Assembly: GCA_017450485.1 (NCBI GenBank)
Contig: JAFSTN010000036.1
Span: 1-55,592, forward strand
Origin: Lachnospiraceae bacterium
Lineage (GTDB): Bacteria; Bacillota; Clostridia; Lachnospirales; Lachnospiraceae
DNA: 55,592 nt
Direction of reading: 5' to 3'
The notes under the pieces are model-generated. The model was not told the DNA's origin. It saw only the letters and a program-made list of their open reading frames with translations, and made no database searches. The translations under genes and the position numbers were made by a program. This document shows, one piece after another, positions 42,662 to 52,581 of this stretch; the stretch's first letter is position 1; the number at the start of each line of letters is the position of its first letter.

Positions 42662-43463
42662 GATCCGTAGTTTCCTTTCCGGTATAAGGCAATACCTTGA
42701 TTGCGTTGTCCATCAAGTCGATCTCTCCGGACTCCTGGTGAAAATCGATCGGTCTGAAGTACTCATTACCGCCTGCGGTGAATCGTATCAAGTGCGGCAG
42801 TGTGCTGCCGTCATCCCTCACTTTCAGCGTGTAATCTCCTTCGGGGCCCGCTCTGCCGTATATGATACGGCATACTCTTTCACCAGGTTTGTGTTCTCCT
42901 TTGAGCGGTTCTTCAAGGACAACACGTGTCGGATTATCGCTTTCCGCGATACCGAACACTTCATAGCGCGATCCATCTTCCGATACCAATGCGTAACGCA
43001 TATTATCGATCACTACTCTTCCTCCGGATGTCAGCGGCATAAGGTTCATGTAATATACATCTCTCCTTGCCGAGGCTTCGTGGAAGACGCAGATCGGCCG
43101 TGTAACAGCTACGGCTTCGATGGATTCCAGTTTGGAAAGGTTCCCGTGGATCTCTATTACGGATCCTGCTGTGCGATTCTTCTCTGACGGCATCAGGAAT
43201 ACATCGCATATAGGGAGTTTGGGATCAAGCTTTTCGTAACGGACATCCAGATCCAGTTCGTCGTATCCCCGGGCCTTGATATGCATAGAAAAGTCTTCCC
43301 TGCTTTCGCCCGTGAATACCCAGAAGCCGTCGCCCTTAAACATGGGCCTGAGCACTTCCGCGCCGGAATCAAAGTGTATATCCGTTTCTGTCAGTTCTCT
43401 CCCTGTGGTGGTATCGATCAGGCGAAGCGCTAAAGACAGGCGTGCTCTGATCACTACACTCAA
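42654..43463 (-). CDS. Beta-rich protein of unknown function beside PAAR and cap genes
   Basis: A 269-residue soluble protein not assigned to a named family by me. The N-terminus ARLSLALRLIDTTTGRELTETDIHF resembles Ig-like/carboxypeptidase-regulatory-like beta sandwiches seen in eCIS loci; later segments (VFLMPSEKN, GRVVIDNMRYALVSEDGS, EGDYTLKVRDDG) are also beta-rich. It starts with TTG at 43463, chosen for the AGGAGAAG 3-10 bases before it. It lies directly between the cap (DUF4255) and PAAR genes, with an 8-bp overlap to the latter, so a particle component or a load-adaptor is likely by context. Confidence 0.65.
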   Translation of the reverse strand: MSVVIRARLSLALRLIDTTTGRELTETDIHFDSGAEVLRPMFKGDGFWVFTGESREDFSMHIKARGYDELDLDVRYEKLDPKLPICDVFLMPSEKNRTAGSVIEIHGNLSKLESIEAVAVTRPICVFHEASARRDVYYMNLMPLTSGGRVVIDNMRYALVSEDGSRYEVFGIAESDNPTRVVLEEPLKGEHKPGERVCRIIYGRAGPEGDYTLKVRDDGSTLPHLIRFTAGGNEYFRPIDFHQESGEIDLMDNAIKVLPYTGKETTDHE

Positions 43464-43471
43464 TTCTTCTC

Positions 43472-44062
43472 CTACCTCCTTTCCTCTCCGGTTACACTGA
43501 TCTCAAAACCGGCATCGGTTACACGAGGTGTATCGATGATCTCACCGCTTGACAGGTATACGGGTGCCGCCCGGTAGAACAGGCTGATCTGATAAGGCTT
43601 GTTGATCGCCTGCCATACCCGCACTTTTTCCTCCAGACTTATCTTCGCCTGAGACAGTACTATCGGAGGCTCCTGCGTGTCGAGCCAGTTTTGGAGTTCA
43701 TTGGGCCTGACGGAACTGTTATCGTTCACTATCTGCGCTATGCGCCCAATGATTTTCTGTATATCGGGATCCTTGAGGCCCATCTGGCCGGATCCGTTGA
43801 TAAAGACCATATAGTATAATGCATATGGTCTGGGCGGTTTGGATATCTGAGCCCGGCCTGCCTGTACATATCTGGGACCGGTCACTTCCACGTCCTCTCT
43901 GATATCATACAGATACAGACCTACGATATAGTCCACGTCCTGAGACATGGGGGACGATATCTCTATATTGTTGGGAGAAGGGATGGGCTCGGGACACATC
44001 TTCTCCCTGAGCGTCTTGATTATATATGCGCTTACATCTGATATTATCGGATAATCTGCCAT
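43472..44062 (-). CDS. DUF4255/Pvc16-like sheath terminator (cap)
   Basis: A 196-residue DUF4255 protein, the family of Afp16/Pvc16, which caps the tube and sheath at the distal end and sets particle ends. N-terminal ISDVSAYIIKTLREKMCPEPIPSPNNIEISSPMSQDVDYIVGLYLYDIREDVE and the PPRPYALYYMVFINGS segment are typical. The C-terminal domain is short. ATG 44062 has AAGGGAG 8 bases upstream; the gene starts 3 bp after the anchored coiled-coil gene, linking the membrane module to the structural module. Confidence 0.92.
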   Translation of the reverse strand: MADYPIISDVSAYIIKTLREKMCPEPIPSPNNIEISSPMSQDVDYIVGLYLYDIREDVEVTGPRYVQAGRAQISKPPRPYALYYMVFINGSGQMGLKDPDIQKIIGRIAQIVNDNSSVRPNELQNWLDTQEPPIVLSQAKISLEEKVRVWQAINKPYQISLFYRAAPVYLSSGEIIDTPRVTDAGFEISVTGEERR

Positions 44063-44065
44063 CTG

Positions 44066-46777
44066 TTATTCTCCCTTGACAAATTCGGTAAGTGCTTCCG
44101 TATATTCCTGAACCTTGGCCTGCATGGGGCCTGTCAGGCATATGGCGTAATCGGTACCGTAAGCATACTCCGCACTGCAACCGAAATACGTGCTGCCGTC
44201 ATTCTCGCCTATCATGAGTGCACCCTGTGACACCACAGCAGTGTTCATCTGCTCGGGTTTCTCGTCGGTGCTGCTCCTGTACATCAGGTCGCTGCCACGC
44301 TTAAAGATATACACCTTCGATCCCGATGTGACTGTGGCGGTAGCCTTCGTTTCATCATAGAAATATCTGTACGAGGTCACAGCGGATATGACTCTTAAGT
44401 CAATGTATTCTATGGATTTATTATCACTGTACTGTCTGTATAAGTATTTATTGCCTCCGGATATCAGCCTGTTGACCAGCTTGGAAGTAAGACTCTCCGC
44501 CGGTGCTATACCGGATCTGGCCAGTCTCGACATGACCGCCGAAGCTATGGCAAGCTCCCTGTCATTCATCTCATCGAGGCTCTTGCCGAAGAGGGATTCA
44601 AGCTGCGCCAGAAGCTCATCCTCCGAGGCCGTACTGTCGGTACTATTCGATGAATCTATCGCATTCTGTATGCCACGCAGGGTAGCTGCGCTTGCCCCGC
44701 TCGCGGCTGCCTTATCCTTGAGCTTATCAAGTGCATCATCGGCCCCCGCTGCTGCGAGTGCATCGGCTATGCCGCTCAAATCCGCATTCGCATCATCCGC
44801 CAGTTTATTCATGGCCTTGTCCGTAAGGGAATCAGCCATGGAGGCTCCTCCTCCGGCTCCTGCGATATCCTGATCCACTGCAGCTATCAATGCATCATAT
44901 GCCTTGACACCGGCCAGATCATTATTATCAAGTGCTTCATCACGCTTTTTTAACAGCTCAGACTTTCTGTCCTTCAGACGGTCAGCATCCGATTGGAGGC
45001 TCTTATCGGAATCAATGATCTTCTGGGCCTCTTCCTTGAGCCACACTATATGTGCTTCCACGGATGATTTCGCATAAGGCTTGAAATCACTGTCCGGCAG
45101 AGAGTCATTGAGTTTCTCCGCCAGATCCAGCCGCTGGTATACATACGCCAGTGCATTTGCTGCCGTATCACGCTGTCTGACACCGTCTATGAGAAACTGA
45201 AGCATCGACCGGTCGGCTTCAAGCGAGGTCTTCTGATCATCGAGGAAGGCAGTGCGTGCATTCTCACCGGTCAGCGTCGAATAGTCGGGATCGGGGCCTG
45301 ACTGTGCATGCTGTGTATATGCCGAGTCGGCCTGAGGTATCAGGCTGCTCATGAGCATATCAAGCTCGCCCGCTTTATCACTGACCTTATTATTCTTGAT
45401 ATTGACCACATGCTTCAGATATGTGACCGGTCCTCCGGTGCCGGATGCGGATGACGAATCTATGACCTGGATCGAGTAGTCGTACTCGGAATGCCCGAGG
45501 ATGTCCTTGGTATCCTCCAGGCTCTTGGACAGATGCTTGGTATAACTGTCGGAGCAGTTGGACATGCATTTACCGATAGCTTCGGTCAGTGCCGAATCCG
45601 CTGCAAATGTATTCTCCTTCGGAGTTTCATCATATACATAATCCTCATTTTCGGAATTGGCTTCCTCATGACGCTTCTTGTCATTCTCCACGCTTTCCTC
45701 GAGTATGGTCCACCATCCGTCAGAGTTACCCTTGATGCCCATCCAGCTGAACCAGGCCGACAGCCACGGAGCCTTAATTGCCAGGCTGGATGCGGAGAAA
45801 TCATGCTTGGTGGCATCCTCGAGCTCATTGATATAGTCAGGATTGGTCGCATTGTTGGCATCATTGGATGAATCCTTGAAATTACCGTATGGCGTATAAT
45901 TGGATCCTGTGGCCAGAGTATTGAGCGTATTGAGCAGGTTCGGATCCATCACCACGAGTCTGTCCATGACAAGCATACGGCGCTTGGCATCCACCTTTTC
46001 CATCAGGCCGTATACGATGGCCGCCTCTTCATCGGCCCCCTGTGCCTTGAGGTTGATATAGCAGCTGTTAAGCTTCTGCAGATCCTCGTCACACTTATTG
46101 GTCTCTGCATCCCGGATATCAAGTGCGAAGAACGTGCTCAGCAGCTGGAAATAATATACGTCAGTCCTTAAGTTGCCCGTCTGTTCGGAATTCCTGTTCT
46201 TGATGAAGTCGTCACGGGATATATCCTGTGCCTCCTCCGAATATGTATACTGCAGCCACAGAGGCTGTAGCTCCGGAAGCTTGGACAGATCGTAAGGATC
46301 GGGGATGTCAAACGTATTGACCGGAGTCATGGTCTTGGCATCACGCAGGATACCGTCGGATCCGGCATAGTATGATACATACAGAGGATCGAGCACCGCT
46401 TCATCCACGGGTACACCGTCTTTCGAAATGCCTGCCAGTCCGTTATCCACGTTGTCTGTTTCATACCACTGCCCGTTGGTGAATTCCGATTTATAGTAGA
46501 TATTGTTCTGCCCGCTGTCTGCAGCGGAAGCAGCGGCCTTTTCCTGCAAAGGGCCGGTAAGTGCCTTGATATGGATGATATATGTACCGATGAAGAGCAC
46601 GGAATCATCCACAGTGGTCTTGCTCTTGAACTCCGAATACGTGACTGCCGTGCTTGTATCGAAGATCGCATCGGCTATTATGTCTCTGCTCATGAATACA
46701 GCCACACCGGATCCTGCGATCAGGACCGCCATCAGGAAGCTCAGTATTCTTTTGTATGTCTTGGATAGTTTCTTCAA
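44066..46777 (-). CDS. Large membrane-anchored coiled-coil protein, unknown
   Basis: A 903-residue protein with a basic N-terminus and one signal-anchor helix (about 11-30), then a large extracytoplasmic region with no further membrane helix. The middle is helical; residues about 530-800 are rich in Asp/Ala/Lys/Ser coiled coil. The C-terminal ~100 residues are beta-rich (KVYIFKRGSDLMYRSS, NDGSTYFGCSAEYAYGTDYAICLTGPM). TTG start at 46777, with GAGAGAAAAG upstream. It follows the TolC-like gene by 25 bp. No family recognised. A scaffold that ties the machine to the membrane or wall is plausible from context only. Confidence 0.65.
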   Translation of the reverse strand: MKKLSKTYKRILSFLMAVLIAGSGVAVFMSRDIIADAIFDTSTAVTYSEFKSKTTVDDSVLFIGTYIIHIKALTGPLQEKAAASAADSGQNNIYYKSEFTNGQWYETDNVDNGLAGISKDGVPVDEAVLDPLYVSYYAGSDGILRDAKTMTPVNTFDIPDPYDLSKLPELQPLWLQYTYSEEAQDISRDDFIKNRNSEQTGNLRTDVYYFQLLSTFFALDIRDAETNKCDEDLQKLNSCYINLKAQGADEEAAIVYGLMEKVDAKRRMLVMDRLVVMDPNLLNTLNTLATGSNYTPYGNFKDSSNDANNATNPDYINELEDATKHDFSASSLAIKAPWLSAWFSWMGIKGNSDGWWTILEESVENDKKRHEEANSENEDYVYDETPKENTFAADSALTEAIGKCMSNCSDSYTKHLSKSLEDTKDILGHSEYDYSIQVIDSSSASGTGGPVTYLKHVVNIKNNKVSDKAGELDMLMSSLIPQADSAYTQHAQSGPDPDYSTLTGENARTAFLDDQKTSLEADRSMLQFLIDGVRQRDTAANALAYVYQRLDLAEKLNDSLPDSDFKPYAKSSVEAHIVWLKEEAQKIIDSDKSLQSDADRLKDRKSELLKKRDEALDNNDLAGVKAYDALIAAVDQDIAGAGGGASMADSLTDKAMNKLADDANADLSGIADALAAAGADDALDKLKDKAAASGASAATLRGIQNAIDSSNSTDSTASEDELLAQLESLFGKSLDEMNDRELAIASAVMSRLARSGIAPAESLTSKLVNRLISGGNKYLYRQYSDNKSIEYIDLRVISAVTSYRYFYDETKATATVTSGSKVYIFKRGSDLMYRSSTDEKPEQMNTAVVSQGALMIGENDGSTYFGCSAEYAYGTDYAICLTGPMQAKVQEYTEALTEFVKGE

Positions 46778-46802
46778 TGCTTTTCTCTCTCGTCCGTCAA
46801 AC

Positions 46803-48872
46803 TTACTCCGGAAGTTTCTTTATAAGCCCGTTCAGCGCATCAAATCTGCCTGTGTAGAGCACACCGCCGGCTTCATCATACAACTCTATCTTCAGATCAT
46901 CCATTGACTGCTGGAGCAGTGGCAGATAGGTAAATGTCTTATCGATCTCAACCTTTGTATTTCCGCCCACATAAGTGCCGTCCTTGTACAGGATACAGAA
47001 GCTCTTCACTTCTTTATCTTCGGGCATGATCTGAAGCTGTATCAGATTGGTGTCATCGAGCTCTATCGTAAATGTACCGAGGACATCTCCCTCGTTCTTC
47101 TTGATATCGAAGCCGGATGTGATGCTCAAGGGACCTGACTCCTCACTCGGATCTATGACACAATCGTCCACAAACTCATCCCCGTTATACAGTCTGATCT
47201 TGACCTCATCCAGCTTCTCCAGATCCAGACCCAGATGCCTTAAGGGCTTGTCCTTGGCGGTACGCTCCCCTACCAATGTATTATTGATCCAGAGCTCATA
47301 ATCGGTAATATCCACAGCGAAATCATCCGGTATAGTTATGTTAACCTCGAATGCCATATCCTGGATGATCCGTTCGATGGAATAGAATGCACCGTCGGCT
47401 GTGTTCTTCTCAACATAACTGGTACCCACTACCGCTGTCTGCATATCCGCATCCGTGCCTGAGAGTATAGCGCTGATACCGCCGCAGGTCAGTCTGTCAA
47501 AAGAGTACAGTGTCTGGGAGTAGAGCTTCATTGCATCCAGGAGACCGTTCTGGAGTTCCTCGTAGCTTTCCAGCTGGGAATCATACTCCTCGAAGGTCAA
47601 CTGTCCCAGGCGGTTTTTGAGCTCGGCTGCGGCCAGCTCCTCTTTTGCCTTGTCCAGATCACTGATGCTCTGCTTATATGAGTTCTTCACCGATATATAG
47701 TTGTTAAAGGTATCCGTGACAGTCTGGTCGAGTGTCTCCTTCGCGGCGTCCTTTTCCTTGGCGGCTGCCGCATAATCGAGAACATTCTGGAACAGCACAT
47801 ACGGATCATCATCTATATAGCGGGTACCGTCCATGTTGCCCTTGAACCAGAGCCTCGGGATCTTCACGAAGAGGAATATCCTGATCTTCCCCTCCCAGTA
47901 GCTGTCTATCTTGGTCAGGAAATCCTTGTAATCCTTTTTGAAGGACTTCTTGTTGATGCTGTTGCCGTTCAGTGCTGCGCTCACATATGACGCGATCATA
48001 TTGGCGTCCCTGCCGTATTTGTTCTTGACCAGCCCCCAGTTCGTATTGAGTTCGGCTCTCGCCGTGGTCTCCGCTATGCATGCCTCATAATAGGTCTCGT
48101 CACGGTCCTCGGTATATTGTATCAGAGCGTCGAGCTGGTCTCTGGATACCTCGGATTCCAGATACGGCTTCTCAAATGTGTACTGAGTGGTCACATCTAT
48201 GCCAATCATCTTGGTCAGCTTCTGCAGATCCGCCTCCAGAGTACGTCTGTCCGATGTGATCTTGTCATTGGTGCTGTCCAGTTTCTTCTGTATCTTATCC
48301 ACGTCAGCCTGCGTGGCCTGACCGGTACGGAGTCTCGCCTGATTTCTGGCCAGACCGTCCTTAAGGCTCTCGGCTCTGCGCTCGTTAAATTCAATGGTCT
48401 CCTGCAATACCACGATCTCAACGTAGAGATTGTTGACAGTCTCGCTGATCTCATAGGTCTTATCCTGCAGGTTGTGCTGGGCGACCTTGATGTCATACTG
48501 TATCGCCACGGGCTTGAACTGGAACTCCGACGCCTCCGCCATATTGGGGCTCGTGGGAAACTGGAAGTTAAGCAGCGGTGACCATCTGAACTGGCTCATG
48601 GATTCCTGCTTCAGCTTGATGGCTTTGACCGCACTCTCATATTCAGCCTGTTTGGATGCAATGGCGTCCTCTGCGTTCTCATACTCAAGTGAGTTCTGTA
48701 TGGCCAGCAGGCGACAGGCCTTGAGTGTGATCTTCTGTTCTGCGGCTGCTTCGGCTTCGATGGAACCGGTGCAGGCGATGTCAAGGACATCCCCGACGGG
48801 TGTACATATGAGTATCGCGCATGCCAGAAGTATGGCCGTTATTCTGTTTAGGATGCCGGTCAGCTGCTTCAT
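46803..48872 (-). CDS. TolC-like coiled-coil secreted protein
   Basis: A 689-residue protein with a signal peptide (hydrophobic about 8-28, ending near ...EAEAAAEQK). Residues about 45-520 show the outer-membrane-efflux (TolC) helical pattern: KITLKACRLLAIQNSLEYENAE, YVEIVVLQETIEFNERRAESLKDGLARNQARLRTGQATQADVDKIQ, and a second half with RLGQLTFEEYDSQLESYEELQNGLLDA. The C-terminal ~200 residues are beta-rich. The ATG at 48872 overlaps the MORN gene region with only 3 bp between stop and start. A TolC fold in a monoderm with no outer membrane is odd; it may form a periplasm-spanning or wall-spanning helical barrel or just reuse the hairpin fold. Confidence 0.7.
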   Translation of the reverse strand: MKQLTGILNRITAILLACAILICTPVGDVLDIACTGSIEAEAAAEQKITLKACRLLAIQNSLEYENAEDAIASKQAEYESAVKAIKLKQESMSQFRWSPLLNFQFPTSPNMAEASEFQFKPVAIQYDIKVAQHNLQDKTYEISETVNNLYVEIVVLQETIEFNERRAESLKDGLARNQARLRTGQATQADVDKIQKKLDSTNDKITSDRRTLEADLQKLTKMIGIDVTTQYTFEKPYLESEVSRDQLDALIQYTEDRDETYYEACIAETTARAELNTNWGLVKNKYGRDANMIASYVSAALNGNSINKKSFKKDYKDFLTKIDSYWEGKIRIFLFVKIPRLWFKGNMDGTRYIDDDPYVLFQNVLDYAAAAKEKDAAKETLDQTVTDTFNNYISVKNSYKQSISDLDKAKEELAAAELKNRLGQLTFEEYDSQLESYEELQNGLLDAMKLYSQTLYSFDRLTCGGISAILSGTDADMQTAVVGTSYVEKNTADGAFYSIERIIQDMAFEVNITIPDDFAVDITDYELWINNTLVGERTAKDKPLRHLGLDLEKLDEVKIRLYNGDEFVDDCVIDPSEESGPLSITSGFDIKKNEGDVLGTFTIELDDTNLIQLQIMPEDKEVKSFCILYKDGTYVGGNTKVEIDKTFTYLPLLQQSMDDLKIELYDEAGGVLYTGRFDALNGLIKKLPE

Positions 48873-48875
48873 ATA

Positions 48876-50111
48876 CTACGCTGTCTCCTCTTCGTCCTGC
48901 GAGACATAATAGAACTCGAAGTATCCCGCCCTGTTCGGGCACACGAATGAATACAACACATCTCCTCTGCGGAATGTATATATATAGACCTCATAATCTC
49001 TGTCATAAGCTTCCACCGTCGATACATCGGAGAAGCTGTCCGTAGTGACCAGATCAGCCACTCCGTCAAATGCGTTCCTGCCGGAATTGATGATGTCTAT
49101 GGCTATCGCCTCGGGCAGAACGATATCACTGAAACCCTCGTAAACGGGCGATCCCAGTACATCCTCTATATCGGGGATGGTATCCACGACTTCTCCGCCA
49201 TAGGTGAAGTAATCGTGGAGGACATAAACCTCCGTGACCTTCTCTTCGTCATCGAGAGCCTCGGCATCCCTGACTCCGTGATAGAGTGCGCCGATACCGG
49301 TCATGTACACGACCGACTCATCATCGGTCATGTAGAGATCTCTGGCTCCCTTGTAGCAGTCGGCAACTTCGGATGCGGTCTTGCCCAGCATCTCACTGTA
49401 GACGATATTATCGCTTGAAAATGATCCGATGTAGAGTTCATTCTCGCCGGAATCATACAGGATGCCCGCCCCGTTCTTCATGCCGCGGGCGAAGCTTCCC
49501 TCATACTCCTTGGTACCGTTCTCACGATAGAGAGTACCGTTGCCCTCGAACCGGTTATCATGGAACGTGCCCTGGTACATCATATTCCCGGCGGGATAGT
49601 TCAATGTGCCCTGACCCTCGTATTTATTCTGGTCAAAGGTACCGGTATATACGACATTGCCGACCGGATTGTACAGAGTACCCTCTCCGGTCACATATCC
49701 TTCCTCTACATTACCGTCGAATGCCCGGTATCCCGACTTGCCCAGGATCCTCACATGGCCCTTGGCGGTCCTGAGTCTCAATGAATTGTAGTCGTATGTC
49801 TTGACCCCGTCCTCATCGAAATGCTTAAAAAGCGATGTCTCGGTACTGATGTACCAGATGCTCACGACGCCTATGATGAGCACCAGCGCATAGACCAGGC
49901 GTCTGGATATCATCCATCGTCCTACAGTGAAGTAGTCTTCATTGTTGCGGGGCTTAAAGCCCAGCAGATTGGAGAAGAACTCCCTGATCTTGACTACGAC
50001 ACGCGTCTTGATGAAGCTCCAGCTGGTGTACATGCGGAACTTCGTCACGAATCCGGTCATCTTGGACTTGACGGTCTGTATGAGAATATTTAACAGGTTG
50101 TTACCGCCCAC
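48876..50111 (-). CDS. Membrane protein with MORN repeats
   Basis: A 411-residue protein. GTG start at 50111, supported by GGAGG 9 bases upstream. A cytoplasmic ~70-residue part is followed by one membrane helix (about 71-92, LVYALVLIIGVVSIWYI), then about five MORN repeats (about 130-250): VTGEGTLYNPVGN, YEGQGTLNYPAGN, FEGNGTLYRENGT, KNGAGILYDSGEN. A C-terminal domain (about 260-411) ends in YEVYIYTFRRGDVLYSF. MORN repeats usually bind lipids or act as rigid connectors; here they would lie outside the membrane if the N-terminus is inside. Located between sensor and TolC-like genes. Confidence 0.8.
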   Translation of the reverse strand: MGGNNLLNILIQTVKSKMTGFVTKFRMYTSWSFIKTRVVVKIREFFSNLLGFKPRNNEDYFTVGRWMISRRLVYALVLIIGVVSIWYISTETSLFKHFDEDGVKTYDYNSLRLRTAKGHVRILGKSGYRAFDGNVEEGYVTGEGTLYNPVGNVVYTGTFDQNKYEGQGTLNYPAGNMMYQGTFHDNRFEGNGTLYRENGTKEYEGSFARGMKNGAGILYDSGENELYIGSFSSDNIVYSEMLGKTASEVADCYKGARDLYMTDDESVVYMTGIGALYHGVRDAEALDDEEKVTEVYVLHDYFTYGGEVVDTIPDIEDVLGSPVYEGFSDIVLPEAIAIDIINSGRNAFDGVADLVTTDSFSDVSTVEAYDRDYEVYIYTFRRGDVLYSFVCPNRAGYFEFYYVSQDEEETA

Positions 50112-50127
50112 TTACCGTTTCCTCCGG

Positions 50128-52545
50128 TCATACATGGAGATTTCTGAAGGTTTCTTCGTCCACGCTCTCGTTCAGGTATCTGTCGCTCTCGAATACATAC
50201 CATTTCACCAGATCATCATCCGGTGTCTCCTTGAGGATATCCGAGAATAAAGTACGGGATATATAGAAGTCTTTCTCATAGAAAGAACCGAGTGCCTCAT
50301 TGAACTTGTCTGTCACAGCCAGTCTGGCCGCTCTGACTCTGGCGGGATATGCGTCAAGCACCTCGTATAGCTTGATACCGCCGTATCTGCTGCCGCATCC
50401 TATGTATCCTATGAATCTCAGGGCGCCCGTAACGCTTTCACGCTCCTTGATATCCTCGCTGATCACCAGCCCCAGATGAAGTCCGGTCACGATGCGGTTG
50501 GCTGCCGATATGAGCTTTTTGCGCTCCGCATCGGCATACGTGGTAGTCTCCTCTTCGGTTCCCGCCACGCCGAAAGAACATTTGTCATAGAACAGGGATG
50601 CCGACAGGCTTCCTCCGTTGCCATGATTATATGTGGCAAACACTTCAGTCAGGAATGAGGTAACGTTCTTCTCATAATCCTGCATGAACATCTGGATGAC
50701 ACTCATATCGGGAGACTTGCCGACGAGCATGCAGCCGTGAGTCTTCTGGAATGCGCCTATGCTTCCTATGATCCTGTCATATCCGCGCACATCCCTGATC
50801 CCGCCCGGAGGCATATTGATGGTAGCCACGGTTCCCCTGAGTGAGATATGATCTCCGTTTCTGACATCGATTATCGAGTCCTTCTGCAGGAATTTCTCGA
50901 TATTCTTGGGGGCAAATCTGTAATAAGCCTCCAGGATACGAAGCTTGCTGTACTGAAGTTCCTCCACTCTCTTGCTTATCTCGGTCATGGAATCCCACAT
51001 ATCCTTAACGTCACGTCCCATCACCACGGGTCTGTCAGGCAGTTCCTTGCCGAGAGCCGTGTCGGACAGAGCCGACTCAAGTATCAGCATATCGCGTGAA
51101 AGCAGATACCATATGCCCAGGATCAGGACCGATCCGAATGCGAACGACAGGATAAAGAGTATGATCGCGCCTCTGTTGTCCACCCACACCCCGGCTGTAT
51201 CCGAAGTGTCATTGATAATGCCCACGATAGCATAGTCGGGAACGGTATCATCATCTGCGACAGCTATGGCACGGCTTCTCTGGTTATCTATCACCATATC
51301 CTCATATGAAAATCTGTTGCCCTTGAAGAGTGATGTGCTGATCCCGTCCACCGCGTTACCGAATATCGAAGTGAGGCTCTGGAGATTGCGTCCGCTGGCG
51401 CTGGCCACTGTCACCGAGTCATGAAGCCTCACGATGAGTACATCATAGAAAATATCCGAGTTGCCCTCACGCCTGACAAAGTCCGTCAATGCATGTCTGA
51501 TGGACTGATACTGCTCCGAATCATAGAATCCCTGCGAACTGTAATCCACATAATCGGTGATGCCCGCTTCGTCCGCAAGGCTCAGCATCGATATGACGGC
51601 GAACCGTGAATGTTCGGATTTGCGTGCCTCCGAGGTTCTGGCTGTCACGGTATATACTCCCACCCCGACGATCACCAGGAGCACCGCCTCGGCGATAGCC
51701 ACGAAGTAGAACATACGGTTACGGTTGATGAACATTCTGACAAGCAGGAAAAGGATCACAAACCAGATCAGGAGTATAGCGATATATGCGAGTATGTAAT
51801 TACCGTAAAGAGAGAATATCTGTCCGGGTGACAGTCTCATGTGGTTCACGGCATACGCTACGTTTTCATCCGGTCTGAAATATCCGAAAGGCGCATCCGC
51901 ATCGGTTCTGGCGAGCATCTCGCCGTTGCCGTATCTGGCCTGAGAGAAGAATCTCCCCTCGGGAGCCACCTTCTTACGAAGGCTCTCGACAATGACCTGT
52001 GATCCTGTCAGGGAATCCGGTTCCTTAAGCTCGCTGTTATTGATGCCGTATACGCTCGCATACGACCCGTCCCCGGCCAGTGTGGTCAGATACAGCCCAC
52101 CGGACTCGGCGGAGAATCCGCTTAGGATCTCATCGCCCAGCAGAAACGTCTCAGTCTCGGAGAGGAGCCTAAGCTTGTGATCCATGAATATGATGCGGTA
52201 GAAAACGGATGACTCCGTGCCGTCATCGGTATCGGCCTGCTGGATCGTGGATAATACGGCGTACACGCCCTCATTATTCACGTCTATGAGCTCGACCCTC
52301 TCCTCGTCAGCTTCCCGTGACGAGAACATTGCTCTCACGTCTCCGTCCGCATCCATACGGAATATACGCCCGCATCCGGCCACGTTGGCGGCAAGGAATA
52401 TCTTGTCCCCGCTGTATGCACCCTGAGTGTACGCGGTATACTCAACGGTGGCACTTCTACCGTTCATAAATGACGCAAAAACGAATATCGACACGGTAAA
52501 ACTGATGATGTATAAGATTATGATGATCCTGTTACGTAATTTCAT
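50128..52545 (-). CDS. Membrane sensor with degenerate class III cyclase domain
   Basis: An 805-residue protein. Order: membrane helix (about 6-25), an extracytoplasmic sensor region to ~245, two helices (about 250-275, 280-302), a second outside region with Cache-like content (about 305-455), a helix (about 460-483), a HAMP-like stretch (RDMLILESALSDTALGKEL), then a cyclase-like domain starting YYRFAPKNIEKFLQKDSIIDVRNGDHISLRGTVATINMP (about 540). In active class III cyclases the last part reads FSDIRGFT with a metal-binding Asp; here it is TINMPPGGIRD, so that Asp is lost, and I expect no cyclase activity. A TPR-like tail ends the protein. It may be a pseudo-cyclase effector in signalling. 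Confidence 0.75.
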   Translation of the reverse strand: MKLRNRIIIILYIISFTVSIFVFASFMNGRSATVEYTAYTQGAYSGDKIFLAANVAGCGRIFRMDADGDVRAMFSSREADEERVELIDVNNEGVYAVLSTIQQADTDDGTESSVFYRIIFMDHKLRLLSETETFLLGDEILSGFSAESGGLYLTTLAGDGSYASVYGINNSELKEPDSLTGSQVIVESLRKKVAPEGRFFSQARYGNGEMLARTDADAPFGYFRPDENVAYAVNHMRLSPGQIFSLYGNYILAYIAILLIWFVILFLLVRMFINRNRMFYFVAIAEAVLLVIVGVGVYTVTARTSEARKSEHSRFAVISMLSLADEAGITDYVDYSSQGFYDSEQYQSIRHALTDFVRREGNSDIFYDVLIVRLHDSVTVASASGRNLQSLTSIFGNAVDGISTSLFKGNRFSYEDMVIDNQRSRAIAVADDDTVPDYAIVGIINDTSDTAGVWVDNRGAIILFILSFAFGSVLILGIWYLLSRDMLILESALSDTALGKELPDRPVVMGRDVKDMWDSMTEISKRVEELQYSKLRILEAYYRFAPKNIEKFLQKDSIIDVRNGDHISLRGTVATINMPPGGIRDVRGYDRIIGSIGAFQKTHGCMLVGKSPDMSVIQMFMQDYEKNVTSFLTEVFATYNHGNGGSLSASLFYDKCSFGVAGTEEETTTYADAERKKLISAANRIVTGLHLGLVISEDIKERESVTGALRFIGYIGCGSRYGGIKLYEVLDAYPARVRAARLAVTDKFNEALGSFYEKDFYISRTLFSDILKETPDDDLVKWYVFESDRYLNESVDEETFRNLHV

Positions 52546-52581
52546 CTGATCCTGTCTTTCATACGATTAAATCAACACCGT

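Noticed and set aside
7969-47355. Additional copies of the GTTATGTNAACC motif inside purL, the spike gene and the TolC-like gene as regulatory sites
   Set aside because: They fall in coding frames as Val-Asn/Asp-Ile-Thr codons and have no common position relative to starts or stops.
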